From the NCBI RefSeq assembly GCF_003340565.1, contig NZ_QPLK01000023.1, positions 1 through 51,315 of the forward strand: 51,315 nucleotides of DNA, given 5' to 3'. How positions within the stretch are numbered: the stretch's first letter is position 1; each line of letters begins with the position of its first letter. Shown one piece after another: positions 16,345 through 25,670 of the stretch. The notes beneath the pieces were generated by a model, which saw only the letters and a list, made by a program, of their open reading frames with translations, searched no databases and was not told the origin of the DNA. The stretch comes from Rhodovulum sp. 12E13. Its GTDB lineage: Bacteria > Pseudomonadota > Alphaproteobacteria > Rhodobacterales > Rhodobacteraceae. The translations under genes were made by a program, and so were the position numbers.

Positions 16345-17508
16345 ATGAAGGACGTGACGCAACTCGACGACTACGAAGTCGGCTACGACATTCCCGCGCT
16401 GCCGGGGATGGACGAGAGCGAGATCCAGACCCCCTGCCTCGTGCTCGATCTCGACGCGCTCGAGCGCAACATCCGCAAGATGGGCGACTACGCCAAGGCG
16501 CATGGCATGCGGCACCGGGTGCACGGCAAGATGCACAAGTCGGTCGACGTGGCCAAGCTGCAGATTGAGCTGGGCGGCGCCTGCGGCGTCTGCTGCCAGA
16601 AGGTGAGCGAGGCCGAGGTCTTCGCCCGCGGCGGGATTGCCGACGTGATGGTGTCGAACCAGGTGCGCGACCCCGCCAAGATCGACCGGCTGGCCCGGAT
16701 GCCCAAGCTCGGCGCCCGCGTGCTGGTCTGCGTCGACGACGAGGCGAACGTGGCCGACCTGTCGGCCGCCGCCCAGACGCATGGCACCGAGATCGAGGCG
16801 CTGGTCGAGATCGACTGCGGCGCCGGGCGCTGCGGCGTGACCAAGACCGAGGACGTGGTGCGCATCGCCAAGGCGATCGACGCCGCCCCTGGGCTGAAAT
16901 TCGCCGGGCTGCAGGCCTACCAGGGTGCGATGCAGCACATGGACTCGTACGAAGACCGCAAGGCCAAGATCGACGTGGCCGTGGCGATGGTGAAGGACGC
17001 GGTCGAGGCGCTGAAGGCCGAGGGGCTTGAGTGCGATATCGTCGGCGGCGGCGGCACCGGCTCCTACTACTTCGAGTCGAATTCGGGGGTCTACAACGAG
17101 CTCCAGTGCGGCTCCTACGCCTTCATGGATGCCGATTACGGCCGCATCCTCGATGCCGAGGGCAAGCGGATCGACCAGGGCGAGTGGGAAAACGCGCTGT
17201 TCCTGCTGACCAGCGTCATGAGCCACGCCAAGCCCGCCAAGGCGATCTGCGACGCGGGCCTCAAGGCTCAGTCGGTCGACTCGGGGTTGCCCTTCATCTA
17301 CGGGCGGGACGACGTGAAATACGTCAAGTGTTCCGACGAGCACGGCGTCATCGAGGACGAGGGCGGCGTGCTGAAGGTCAACGAAAAGCTGCGCCTCGTC
17401 CCCGGCCACTGCGACCCGACCTGCAACGTGCACGACTGGTATGTCGGCGTGCGGAACGGCAAGGTCGAGGCGGTCTGGCCGGTCTCGGCGCGCGGCAAGG
17501 CCTACTGA
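16345..17508 (+). CDS. bhcC: beta-Hydroxyaspartate aldolase BhcC
   Basis: A 387-residue PLP- and metal-dependent aldolase of the D-threonine aldolase family (alanine-racemase-type barrel). It condenses glycine and glyoxylate to beta-hydroxyaspartate, the carbon-joining step of the cycle. The PLP lysine is K62 in HGKMHKSVDVAK, the strand VEIDCGAGRCGV is conserved, and the metal-binding His-Cys motif near the end is GHCDPTCNVHDW. GGGGTGSYYFES supplies the phosphate loop. The sequence is very close to the Paracoccus BhcC I recall. GAGAGGG precedes the ATG at 16345. Separated from bhcB by the G/C block and from bhcD by a hairpin module. Confidence 0.95.
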   Translation: MKDVTQLDDYEVGYDIPALPGMDESEIQTPCLVLDLDALERNIRKMGDYAKAHGMRHRVHGKMHKSVDVAKLQIELGGACGVCCQKVSEAEVFARGGIADVMVSNQVRDPAKIDRLARMPKLGARVLVCVDDEANVADLSAAAQTHGTEIEALVEIDCGAGRCGVTKTEDVVRIAKAIDAAPGLKFAGLQAYQGAMQHMDSYEDRKAKIDVAVAMVKDAVEALKAEGLECDIVGGGGTGSYYFESNSGVYNELQCGSYAFMDADYGRILDAEGKRIDQGEWENALFLLTSVMSHAKPAKAICDAGLKAQSVDSGLPFIYGRDDVKYVKCSDEHGVIEDEGGVLKVNEKLRLVPGHCDPTCNVHDWYVGVRNGKVEAVWPVSARGKAY

Positions 17509-17522
17509 GGCGAGGGGCGCCT

Positions 17523-17583
17523 GCCGGGGGCTCCGGCTGACCGCGAGGGAGCCTCCGGCGGGGATATTTGAAGCAAGAAGAAG
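17523..17583 (+). repeat. 3'-end module, copy B (downstream of bhcC)
   Basis: A hairpin GCCGG (17523-17527) with CCGGC (17533-17537) is followed at 17551-17583 by the core GCCTCCGGCGGGGATATTTG, then AAGCAAGAAGAAG. It starts 15 bases after the bhcC stop, in the same orientation, inside the bhcC-bhcD gap. Here it could partly terminate or process the operon transcript. Confidence 0.7.
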
Positions 17584-17641
17584 GTGCGGGGCAGCGCCCC
17601 GAACCATGTGGCGCGTGCCACGATGTGGAAGGGGCAGGGGA

Positions 17642-18607
17642 ATGATCATCGTTCCGGAGGCGGAGATCGCCGGCCTGATGGACGAACAGGCGGCCTACGA
17701 GGCGGTCGAGGCGGTGTTCGCCGCCATGGCGCGGGGGGATGCGTACAACTTTCCGGTGGTGCGCGAGGCGATCGGCCATGCCGACGCGCTCTACGGCTTC
17801 AAGTCGGGCTTCGACCGGGCGGGGCTGGTGCTTGGGCTGAAATCCGGTGGCTACTGGCCCGGCAACGGCGAGAGGGGGCTGACCAACCACCAGTCGACCG
17901 TCGTGCTGTTCGACGCCGACACCGGGCAGTGCAAGGCCCTCGTGGGCGGCAACCTGCTGACCGCCCTGCGCACGGCCGCCGCCGCGGCGGTGTCGATCCG
18001 GCATCTCGCCCGGCCTGACGCGAAGGTGCTGGGCATGGTCGGCGCCGGTCACCAGTCGGCCTTCCAGATGCGCGCGGCGGTGCGCCAGCGCGACTTCGAG
18101 AAGGTAGTGGGGTGGAACTATCACCCCGAGATGCTGCCGCGGCTCGCCGAGACGGCCGAGTCGCTGGGCCTGCCCTTCGAGGCGGTTTCGCTCGAGGACC
18201 TCGGCGCGCAGGCCGACGTCGTCGTGACGATCACCTCGTCCTTCGCGCCCTCGCTCATGGCCGCCCATGTTCGACCCGGCACGCATCTCGCCTGCATGGG
18301 AACCGACACGGTGGGCAAGCAGGAGGTGGACGCGGCGCTCGTCGCCCGCGCGAGCGTCTTCACCGACGAGGTGGCCCAGTCGGTCACGCTCGGCGAGGCG
18401 CAGCACGCGGTCAAGGCAGGGCTGAAGGCCGAGGCCGATATCGCCACGATCGGGCAGGTGATCGAGGGAACGCACCCGGGCCGCACCTCCGTCGACGAGA
18501 TCACCCTGTTCGACGGCACAGGCGTCGGCCTGCAGGATCTCGCGGTGGCCAACCGGGCGTTGCGGCTGGCGGTCGAGCGCGGCGTCGCGCAGAGCGTCGA
18601 CTTCTGA
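17642..18607 (+). CDS. bhcD: Iminosuccinate reductase BhcD
   Basis: A 321-residue member of the ornithine cyclodeaminase/mu-crystallin family. It reduces iminosuccinate to aspartate with NAD(P)H, so that BhcA can use aspartate again. The nucleotide-binding turn is MVGAGHQSAFQ with the LGMVGAGH strand before it; LGLKSGGYWPGN, VGGNLLTALRTAAAAAVS and CMGTDTVGKQEVD are family blocks. ATG at 17642 is preceded by GGAAGGGGCAGGGG. The next gene begins four bases after its stop, so the two are probably translated from one message. Confidence 0.94.
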   Translation: MIIVPEAEIAGLMDEQAAYEAVEAVFAAMARGDAYNFPVVREAIGHADALYGFKSGFDRAGLVLGLKSGGYWPGNGERGLTNHQSTVVLFDADTGQCKALVGGNLLTALRTAAAAAVSIRHLARPDAKVLGMVGAGHQSAFQMRAAVRQRDFEKVVGWNYHPEMLPRLAETAESLGLPFEAVSLEDLGAQADVVVTITSSFAPSLMAAHVRPGTHLACMGTDTVGKQEVDAALVARASVFTDEVAQSVTLGEAQHAVKAGLKAEADIATIGQVIEGTHPGRTSVDEITLFDGTGVGLQDLAVANRALRLAVERGVAQSVDF

Positions 18608-18611
18608 GCCG

Positions 18612-19625
18612 ATGACGCGCCCTGTCCGTCTCGCGATAAACGGCTTCGGCCGGATCGGCCGGTCGGTGCTGCGCCTCGTGGCCACCGGCCGGGCGCCCGG
18701 GGTCGAGGTCGTGGCGCTCAACGACATCGCCGATGCGCAGACCTGCGCCTACCTGTTCCGGCACGATTCGGTCTTCGGCGCCTTTCCGGGCGAGGCACGC
18801 CTCGAAGGGCGCGCGCTGGTGGTCGAGGGCCGCGCCATCCCCTTCACCGACGCGTCCGACATCTCGGCGCTCGACCTCTCGGGCGTCGACGTCGTGCTCG
18901 AATGCACCGGCCGCGCCGAGCGGCGCGAGGTGGCCGAGCGCGGCCTGCGGGCGGGTGCGGGGCGGGTCCTGATCTCCGGCCCTTCGGCCGCGGCCGAGGC
19001 GACCTCGGTCATCGGCGCCAACGAAGAGCAGGCGCAGGCCGCGCGCATCGTCTCGAACGCCTCGTGCACGACAAACGCGCTCGCCCCGCTGCTGAAACTG
19101 GTCGACGCGGCCTTCGGCGTCGAGAGCGGGCACATGACGACGATCCACTGCTACACCGGCAGCCAGCCCACGGTGGACACGCCGCGCGGCCCGCTCGAGC
19201 GCTCCCGCGCGGCAGCGCTCTCGATGGTGCCGACCTCCACCTCCGCCGGCCGCCTCGTGGGTGTCGTCCTCCCCGATCTCGCCGACCGGGTCACCGCGCG
19301 CGCCGTCAGGGTGCCGACGGCCAGCGTCAGCGCCGTCGACCTCATGGTCAGTCTGCGCGCCGCTCCCACCACCGACGAGCTCCGCGCGACCCTGCGCTCC
19401 GCGCGCGGCCGCCTCATCGGGTGGGAGGACGAGCCGCTGGTGTCTTCCGATCTGCGCGGCCGACCCGAGAGCGTCATCCTCCAGGCCCCCGAGATCACCG
19501 TGGCAAAGGGTGGCCTCGCCCGAATCTTCGGCTGGTACGACAACGAATGGGGCTTCTCCAACCGGCTGATCGAGATGGCGTGCCTGATGGCCGGCGCCCC
19601 GCATGCGGCCGAGCCGGGGCGCTGA
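18612..19625 (+). CDS. Glyceraldehyde-3-phosphate-dehydrogenase-like protein at the end of the bhc operon
   Basis: A 337-residue type I GAPDH homologue. The NAD-binding start is INGFGRIGRSVLR, the catalytic Cys sits in SNASCTTNALAP and the catalytic His in TIHCYTGSQ. The substrate-phosphate Arg in VRVPTASVSAVDL and the terminal WYDNEWGFSNR are kept. Where GapA has HATTATQ this protein has HCYTGSQ, so one phosphate-site Thr is Ser, and the S-loop and C-terminal part differ from both GapA and erythrose-4-phosphate dehydrogenase. It could be a second GAPDH for gluconeogenesis from C2 compounds or act on another aldehyde; I cannot choose. ATG 18612 lies four bases after bhcD. Confidence 0.85.
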   Translation: MTRPVRLAINGFGRIGRSVLRLVATGRAPGVEVVALNDIADAQTCAYLFRHDSVFGAFPGEARLEGRALVVEGRAIPFTDASDISALDLSGVDVVLECTGRAERREVAERGLRAGAGRVLISGPSAAAEATSVIGANEEQAQAARIVSNASCTTNALAPLLKLVDAAFGVESGHMTTIHCYTGSQPTVDTPRGPLERSRAAALSMVPTSTSAGRLVGVVLPDLADRVTARAVRVPTASVSAVDLMVSLRAAPTTDELRATLRSARGRLIGWEDEPLVSSDLRGRPESVILQAPEITVAKGGLARIFGWYDNEWGFSNRLIEMACLMAGAPHAAEPGR

Positions 19626-19650
19626 GCCCGACGGTCCGCGCGGTCTCGTC

Positions 19651-19703
19651 CCATCACCCTGGCCGAAATACTCCCGCCGGAGGCGCGCGCCCGGAACGGG
19701 CGC
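19651..19703 (-). repeat. 3'-end module, copy C (downstream of the EamA gene)
   Basis: Read on the minus strand: hairpin GCGCCCG/CGGGCGC (19687-19703) around a 3-nt loop, then GCCTCCGGCGGGAGTATTTC, then GGCCAGGGTGATGG. It begins 36 bases after the stop of the minus-strand EamA gene and shares its orientation; the convergent GAPDH-like gene ends on the other side. Confidence 0.7.
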
Positions 19704-19738
19704 AGGACAAGGGAATGCGCCGCAGGCGCGCCGCCGGA

Positions 19739-20674
19739 TCACCCCCGGGCCAGCCTGCGCTCGCGGAGAAGCGAGTAGAGGCCGCTGCCCACGATCAGTG
19801 CCGCCCCCGCGAACGTCCAGCCGTCGAGCCGCTCGCCGAACACGGCCGCGCCGAGGCCCACGCCGAACACGATGCGCGTGTAGCGGAAGGGCGTGACCGC
19901 CGAGACCTCGCCGGTGCGCATCGCCGCTGTCAGCAGCGCGTAGGCCAGCACCCCGACCACGGTCGCCGCCGCCACCGCGCCGACGGCCCTTGGCCCCGGC
20001 CAGACCGCTCCGCCCGAGAGCGCCAGCAGCAGGGCGCCCGCGATCACCAGTGCGCCGAAGCCCAGCACGCCGAGTTGCGCGGTGGTCATGGCAGGCGGCG
20101 CCGCCCGGGTGGCAAGGTCGCGGCCCGCGAAGCCGAACATCCCCAGCACGGCGAAAAGCGCGCCGGCGCCCAGCCCCTCGGCCCCGGGCCGCAGCACCAT
20201 CAGGACGCCGGCAAAGCCCACCGCCACGGCCGCCGCGCGCCGCCAGCCCACCCGCTCGCCGAAGAGCAGCGCCGCGCCCGCGATCACCACGAGCGGCGTG
20301 GCCTGCAGGATGACCGAGGTCAGCGAGAGCCCGGCGAGCGCCAGCGCCAGCGTGTGCCCGGCCCGCCCCGTCACCTCGCAGGCCGCGCGCACCAGGATCA
20401 GCGGCGACAGCATCGACCGGGTCAACGGCCGCTCGCCGCGCCAGAGGCAGAGCGCGGCGAACAGCGCCATGCCGGCCGCGCCGAAGAGCATGAGCACCTC
20501 GCCCACCGGCAGCGTGCGCGCGGCCTCCTTCAGGAAGGCGTCCTCGACCGCGAAGCCGCCCATGGCCCCGGTCATCAGCAGGCTGCCGCGCAGGTTGGCG
20601 GCCGCGTCGGCGCGCGGGTCGGCAGGCGGCCGGGCCGGCGGGTCGGCCCGCCGCTCGGGGCGGTCTGGTGTCAT
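19739..20674 (-). CDS. EamA/DMT-family transporter
   Basis: A 311-residue integral membrane protein with about ten hydrophobic helices in two EamA halves, typical of drug/metabolite exporters (RhaT/YdcZ-type). Repeat signatures include VILQATPLVVIAGAALLFGERVGWRR in the first half and VTPFRYTRIVFGVGLGAAVFGERLDGWT in the second. The N-terminus is a 25-residue Pro/Arg/Asp-rich cytoplasmic stretch. Substrate unknown. ATG 20674 with GGGAGGAG upstream. Divergent from the acyl-CoA synthetase gene across 167 bases in which I see no clear promoter. Confidence 0.88.
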   Translation of the reverse strand: MTPDRPERRADPPARPPADPRADAAANLRGSLLMTGAMGGFAVEDAFLKEAARTLPVGEVLMLFGAAGMALFAALCLWRGERPLTRSMLSPLILVRAACEVTGRAGHTLALALAGLSLTSVILQATPLVVIAGAALLFGERVGWRRAAAVAVGFAGVLMVLRPGAEGLGAGALFAVLGMFGFAGRDLATRAAPPAMTTAQLGVLGFGALVIAGALLLALSGGAVWPGPRAVGAVAAATVVGVLAYALLTAAMRTGEVSAVTPFRYTRIVFGVGLGAAVFGERLDGWTFAGAALIVGSGLYSLLRERRLARG

Positions 20675-20841
20675 GGTCGGGGCTCCTCCCTGCCGCCTTT
20701 TCGGCGGCCCTGCCGGCAGAAGCAACGGGGCCTCGCCCGCCCTGGCGGCGAACCGCGGCGTCAGGCTTGCGCGTTGCGGCCTCGCTGCCCAACATCGGCC
20801 TACGACCCCGGGGAAACGCCGGGGCAGAGGGAGGAGAACCG

Positions 20842-22752
20842 ATGACCACCTTCGCCGGCGTCGCCGACCGCGACGCGATCGAGACCGAGATGCCCTGGGC
20901 CGAGCGCGAGGTGCCCCGCACGCTCTACCAGTTCGTGACGCACGCGAAGGAGACATGGGGGCAGCGCCCGGCGATCAGCTTCCAGCTCCTGTCCGACCCC
21001 GGCGCGCCGGCCGAGACGCTGACCTGGGCCGCCCTGCACGCCCGCGTGACCCAGGCCGCGAATCTCTTCCACGATCTCGGCGTCGGCGAGCAGGACGCGG
21101 TCGCCTACCTGCTGCCCAACTGCAACGAGGCGGTCTTCACGCTGCTGGGCGGCGCGGTGGCCGGCATCGCCAATCCGATCAACCCGCTGCTCGAGCCCGA
21201 AAAGATCGCCGCGATCCTGCGGCAGACCAACGCCAGGGTTCTCGTCACGCTCAAGTCATTCCCGAAGACCGACGTGGCGCAGAAGGCGGCGAAGGCGGTG
21301 GCCATGGCCCCCAATGTCACCCATGTCCTCGAGGTCGATCTTCTGCGCTACCTGACGGGGCTGAAGAAATACCTCGTGCCGCTGATCCGGCCCGCGAACC
21401 CGGTCGGCCACAGGGCGCGGGTGCTCGACTTCAACGCCGAGATGGCGAAGCGCGCGGGCGGCGGTCTCGATTTCATCGATGCCGACCGCGACCGGGTGGC
21501 GGCCTATTTCCATACCGGCGGCACGACGGGGATGCCCAAGGTCGCCCAGCACCTCAATTCGGGGATGATCTACAACGGCTGGATCGGCAAGCGGCTGCTC
21601 TTCACCGAAGACGACGTGATCCTCTGCCCGCTGCCGCTCTTCCACGTCTTCGCCTGCCACCCGATCCTGATGTCGATGATCGCGTCGGGCGCGCATGTCG
21701 TCTTTCCCACGCCCGCGGGCTACCGGGGCGAGGGCGTGTTCGACAATTTCTGGAAGCTGATCGAGCGCTGGCAGGTCACCTTCATGATCGGGGTGCCGAC
21801 CGCCTTCTCGGCGCTCATGCAGCGGCCGGTGAACGCCGACCTGAAATCGCTCAAGAGCGCGTTCTCGGGCTCGGCGCCGCTGCCGGTGGAGCTTTACCAC
21901 CGTTTCGAGAAGGCGTGCGGGGTGAACATCATCGAGGGTTACGGGCTGACCGAGGCGACCTGCCTCGTCTCGTGCAACCCTGTAGACGGTCCGAAGAAGA
22001 TCGGCTCGGTCGGCATCCCCTTTCCGCATACCGACGTGAAGATCCTGATCCACACCGCCGACGATGGCGTGCGCGAATGCGGCGTCGACGAGGTGGGCGA
22101 GATCTGCGTGGCCAATCCGGGCGTCTACGCGGGGTCGACCTACACCGAATCCGACCGCAACCGGAACCTCTTTCACTACGACATCTACCTGCGCACCGGC
22201 GATCTCGGGCGCATGGATGCCGACGGCTATCTCTGGATCACCGGCCGCGCGAAGGATCTCATCATCCGCGGCGGGCACAACATCGACCCTGCGCTGATCG
22301 AGGAGGCCCTGCTCGCGCATGACGCGGTCGCCTCGGCCGGTGCGATCGGCCAGCCCGACGCCCATGCGGGCGAGTTGCCGGTGGCCTATGTCGAGCTCGT
22401 CTCGGGCGCCTCGGTCACGGAGGAGGAGCTCCTCGCGTTCTGCCGCGACCGCATCTCCGAGCGCGCGGCGATGCCCAAGCGCGTCGAGATCCTCGAAGAA
22501 TTGCCCAAGACGGCGGTCGGCAAGATCTTCAAGCCCGACCTGCGGCGCCGCGCGATCTGCCGGGTCTACGACGCGGCGCTGCGCGAGGCCGGCATCGCCG
22601 CGCGGGTCGCCGATGTGGAGGAAGACCGCAAGCTGGGCCTCGTGGCGATGCTCGAGAAGACCGGCGAGGTCGACGAGGCCGCCCTGCGCGAGGCGCTCGG
22701 CCACTACACCCGCCCCTGGGCCTGGAAAGACGCCGCGCGGGATGCCGCCTGA
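20842..22752 (+). CDS. AMP-forming acyl-CoA synthetase
   Basis: A 636-residue ANL-superfamily enzyme that activates a fatty or other carboxylic acid to an acyl-CoA through acyl-AMP. The P-loop TGGTTGMPKV lies at about 225-234; EGYGLTEAT, YLRTGDLGRMD, GRAKDLIIRGGHNI and the adenylation lysine in KTAVGKIFK are all present and in order. The length exceeds short-chain enzymes and there is an extra C-terminal 60 residues after the catalytic Lys. The chain-length specificity cannot be read. ATG 20842 after AGGGAGGAGA. Cytoplasmic or membrane-associated. Confidence 0.9.
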   Translation: MTTFAGVADRDAIETEMPWAEREVPRTLYQFVTHAKETWGQRPAISFQLLSDPGAPAETLTWAALHARVTQAANLFHDLGVGEQDAVAYLLPNCNEAVFTLLGGAVAGIANPINPLLEPEKIAAILRQTNARVLVTLKSFPKTDVAQKAAKAVAMAPNVTHVLEVDLLRYLTGLKKYLVPLIRPANPVGHRARVLDFNAEMAKRAGGGLDFIDADRDRVAAYFHTGGTTGMPKVAQHLNSGMIYNGWIGKRLLFTEDDVILCPLPLFHVFACHPILMSMIASGAHVVFPTPAGYRGEGVFDNFWKLIERWQVTFMIGVPTAFSALMQRPVNADLKSLKSAFSGSAPLPVELYHRFEKACGVNIIEGYGLTEATCLVSCNPVDGPKKIGSVGIPFPHTDVKILIHTADDGVRECGVDEVGEICVANPGVYAGSTYTESDRNRNLFHYDIYLRTGDLGRMDADGYLWITGRAKDLIIRGGHNIDPALIEEALLAHDAVASAGAIGQPDAHAGELPVAYVELVSGASVTEEELLAFCRDRISERAAMPKRVEILEELPKTAVGKIFKPDLRRRAICRVYDAALREAGIAARVADVEEDRKLGLVAMLEKTGEVDEAALREALGHYTRPWAWKDAARDAA

Positions 22753-22963
22753 GCGCGCCGGCGGCGCCCCGGGAGGACTTGGCCCGCGATGCGCATCCGG
22801 GCGGCAGGACGCGGGAGGCGTGCGCCTGCCGGCTTCCTTCTGTGCGAAATACGCAATGCGCGGCTTGAGCCTGTCGGGGTCGCCGGGCCGGCGCGCAGGG
22901 CCGCCAGGGGGGCGGGCTGCGGCTGCCTTGCGCATCCCCCCCGCCGCCGCTAGGTCGGCGGCC

Positions 22964-23917
22964 ATGAAGCGCATCCGCCGCCTCGAGGACGTGACCGCTG
23001 CCGACAGGGGCGCAACCGCCGCCATCGGCAATTTCGACGGCGTGCACCTGGGCCACCAGCAGGTGCTCGCGGCGGCGCGGCACGCGACCGGCGGCGCGGC
23101 CGATGCGCCGCTTGCGGTGCTGACCTTCGAGCCGCATCCGCGCGAGGTCTTTCGCCCCGACGCGCCGCCCTTTCGCCTGACCGACCCCGAGGCGCGCGCT
23201 CACCGGCTCGAGAAGCTGGGGGTCGAGCTGCTGTTCGAGCTCGATTTCGGCACGATCCGGCCCCTGCCGCACGAGGTGTTCGCCGCCCGGGTGCTGGCCG
23301 AGGGGCTCGGTCTGCGCCATGTCACGGTGGGCGCCGACTTCCGCTACGGCCTCGGCCGCACGGGGACGCCCGAGACGCTGCGCGCGGAGGGGGCGGCGCA
23401 GGGCTTCGGCGTGACGGTGGCCGACCTGTTGCAGATCGAGGCGGCGGGCGCGCGCGTGTCCTCCACCGCGATCCGCGCCGCCCTGAGCGAGGGGCGCCCG
23501 CGCGATGCCGCGGCCATGCTCGGCCACTGGCACCGGATCGAGGGCGCGGTGCTGCACGGCGACAAGCGCGGGCGCGATCTCGGCTACCCAACGGCCAACA
23601 TGAGCCTCGGGCGCCTGCACCGGCCGCGCTTCGGGGTCTATGCGGTGCTCGTCGACGTGCTCGACGGCCCCCATGCCGGCTCCCATCGCGGCGTCGCCTC
23701 GCTCGGCGTGCGCCCCCAGTTCGGCGTGCACGAGCCGAACCTCGAGGTGCACCTGTTCGACTTCGCGGGCGACCTGTACGACGTCACCCTCTCGGTTGCG
23801 CTGGTGGACTTCCTGCGCGCGGAGGCGGCGTTCGACAGCGTCGAGGCCCTGATCGCGCAGATGGATCGCGACTCGGACAAGGCCCGCGCCCTGCTCGCGG
23901 CGGAGGCGGCGCCGTGA
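22964..23917 (+). CDS. ribF: Bifunctional riboflavin kinase/FAD synthetase
   Basis: A 317-residue enzyme that phosphorylates riboflavin to FMN and adenylates FMN to FAD. The N-terminal nucleotidyltransferase domain shows [13 protein letters not shown] (about 22-34), FEPHPREVF and [10 protein letters not shown]; the C-terminal kinase domain shows [15 protein letters not shown] and [13 protein letters not shown]. Normal length and domain order. ATG 22964. No FMN riboswitch is visible in the 211 bases upstream. Its last four bases overlap the start of the next gene (GTGA). Confidence 0.95.
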   Translation: MKRIRRLEDVTAADRGATAAIGNFDGVHLGHQQVLAAARHATGGAADAPLAVLTFEPHPREVFRPDAPPFRLTDPEARAHRLEKLGVELLFELDFGTIRPLPHEVFAARVLAEGLGLRHVTVGADFRYGLGRTGTPETLRAEGAAQGFGVTVADLLQIEAAGARVSSTAIRAALSEGRPRDAAAMLGHWHRIEGAVLHGDKRGRDLGYPTANMSLGRLHRPRFGVYAVLVDVLDGPHAGSHRGVASLGVRPQFGVHEPNLEVHLFDFAGDLYDVTLSVALVDFLRAEAAFDSVEALIAQMDRDSDKARALLAAEAAP

Positions 23918-24405
23918 GCGGCCCGCGGCGGGCACGGGCGGCGCCGATCCCGCGCGACGGCCTGCGCCCCCGCTTCTGGGAGCGGCACGCGCTGCACGAA
24001 CTGACGCCGCGCGAGTGGGAGGCGCTCTGCGACGGCTGCGGCAAGTGCTGCCTCAACAAGCTGGAGGACGAGGATACCGGCGAGGTCGCCTTCACCCGCG
24101 TCGCCTGCCGGCTGTTCGACGACGCGACCTGCGGTTGCGTGCATTACGAGGTGCGCCACCATTTCGTGCCCGAATGCGTGACGCTCAGCCCCGAGAACAT
24201 CCACCTCCATGCCTACTGGATGCCCTCGACCTGCGCCTACAAGCTGCTCGCCGAGGGGCAGGACCTGCCCGAGTGGCACCCGCTGCTGACGGGCGACCCC
24301 GAGAGCGTGCACACCGCCGGCATCTCGGTGCGGGGGCGCACCGTCAGCGAGTTCGAGGTGCCGGAGGAGGACTGGGAGGACCACATCGTCGAGGGCGAGC
24401 CGTGA
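23914..24405 (+). CDS. YcgN/UPF0260-family Cys-rich protein
   Basis: A 163-residue protein of the UPF0260 (YcgN/YkgJ-like) family with Cys residues in [33 protein letters not shown] and [11 protein letters not shown], which suggest a bound metal or Fe-S cluster. [20 protein letters not shown] and [15 protein letters not shown] are typical of the family. Function unknown in any organism as far as I know. Start GTG 23914, overlapping the ribF stop by four bases; its own stop overlaps the next GTG by four bases, so three genes are translationally coupled. Confidence 0.9.
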   Translation: MSGPRRARAAPIPRDGLRPRFWERHALHELTPREWEALCDGCGKCCLNKLEDEDTGEVAFTRVACRLFDDATCGCVHYEVRHHFVPECVTLSPENIHLHAYWMPSTCAYKLLAEGQDLPEWHPLLTGDPESVHTAGISVRGRTVSEFEVPEEDWEDHIVEGEP

Positions 24406-25505
24406 GCGCCGATCTCTGCTTTGCCTCCGACAATGCGGGCCCCGTCCACCCCGCGATCCTCGACGCGCTGGGCCGGGCGAACCGGGGCCGCGCCATGCCC
24501 TACGGCGCCGACGACTGGACGGTGCGCGCCACGGCCGCGGTGCGCGAGACGTTCGAGGCGCCGCGCGCCGAGGTGCTGCTGGTGCCCACGGGCATCGCCG
24601 CCAACGCGCTGGCGCTCGCCACCCTGTCGCGGCCGTGGTCGCGCGTCTTCTGCACCGACATCGCCCATGTCGAGCTCGACGAGGCAGGCGCGCTCGGCCT
24701 CGCCTCGGGCGGGGCCGAAACGGCGCTCGTGCCCTCCATGCACGGGCGCATGACGGCGCAGGCGCTGGCCTCGCGCATCGCGGCCGAGCCGGCGGCGCGT
24801 CGCGGGGCGGTCTCGGTCACGCAACTGACCGAGGCGGGCACCGTCTACACCCTCGACGCGCTCTCGGCCCTGGGCGAGGTCGCGCGCGCCCACGGCCTGC
24901 CCTTGCATCTCGACGGGGCGCGCTGGTCGAACGCGGCACTGGCGCTCGGCTGCACGCCCGGTGAGATGGTGCGCGCGGCCGGGGCCGCGGCGCTTTCGCT
25001 CGGGGCCTCCAAGGCGGGGGCGATGGGGGTCGAGGCGGTGGTCCTGGTCGATCCGCCTGCGGGCCTTGCCGACGAGGCGCGGCTGCGGCGGCAGCGGATG
25101 GGGCTGACGGTGTCGAAGCATCGTTACCTCGCGGCGCAACTCGTGGCCTGGCTGGAGGGCGGGCTGTGGCGCGACATGGCCGAGGCCGCGAATGCGGCGG
25201 GGCTGGGGCTTGCCCACGGGCTCGCCGCGCATCCGGCCGTCACGCTCGATCACCCGGCAGAGGGCAACATGGTCTTCGCCCGTCTGCCGCGCGCCCTGCA
25301 CCGGCGGCTGCGGGCAGCGGGGGCGGTCTATTACCTGTCCGACCTGCCCGAGCCCGACCTCGACAGCGGCGCCGATGATGCGCCCCTCGGGGCACGCTTC
25401 GTCTGCGACTGGGCGACCGACGCGGGCCGGGTGGACGCGCTGCTGGCGATACTGAACCGGAGCGAGGAGCAGGGGGACGGGCCGGGGGACACGGGCGCGA
25501 CCTGA
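24402..25505 (+). CDS. Threonine-aldolase-like PLP enzyme (beta-eliminating lyase family)
   Basis: A 367-residue fold-type I PLP protein resembling low-specificity L-threonine aldolase, which splits threonine or allo-threonine into glycine and an aldehyde. Seen: [14 protein letters not shown] at the N-terminus, [11 protein letters not shown] for the phosphate contact, [14 protein letters not shown] with the pyridine-binding Asp, and a Lys in [13 protein letters not shown] as the probable PLP site. The lysine context departs from the usual SKGLGAPVGS, so the substrate is less certain. GTG 24402 overlaps the preceding stop. A glycine-releasing activity would feed the bhc pathway, but that is speculation. 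Confidence 0.82.
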   Translation: MSADLCFASDNAGPVHPAILDALGRANRGRAMPYGADDWTVRATAAVRETFEAPRAEVLLVPTGIAANALALATLSRPWSRVFCTDIAHVELDEAGALGLASGGAETALVPSMHGRMTAQALASRIAAEPAARRGAVSVTQLTEAGTVYTLDALSALGEVARAHGLPLHLDGARWSNAALALGCTPGEMVRAAGAAALSLGASKAGAMGVEAVVLVDPPAGLADEARLRRQRMGLTVSKHRYLAAQLVAWLEGGLWRDMAEAANAAGLGLAHGLAAHPAVTLDHPAEGNMVFARLPRALHRRLRAAGAVYYLSDLPEPDLDSGADDAPLGARFVCDWATDAGRVDALLAILNRSEEQGDGPGDTGAT

Positions 25506-25670
25506 AGCACTGCCACCGAGCGAATGGGCCGCGAGGGCAGGCGCAGCGCCCGCCCCCGAGCGGCCCGACTGATCCCCAAGTCAATAACTAACACCTATGG
25601 AATAGCGATCATCCTGCCTCCCGGGCAAGACTGACAAAAGGACAGGTGCGGCGCCTCGCCTCACGGTGCC

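Noticed and set aside
22753-22963. FMN riboswitch upstream of ribF
   Set aside because: No RFN-element sequence blocks can be found in this gap.
25506-25670. AT-richer patch near 25580 as a promoter or small RNA
   Set aside because: It lies between convergent gene ends, no -35/-10 pair or hairpin could be defined, and no gene starts from it.
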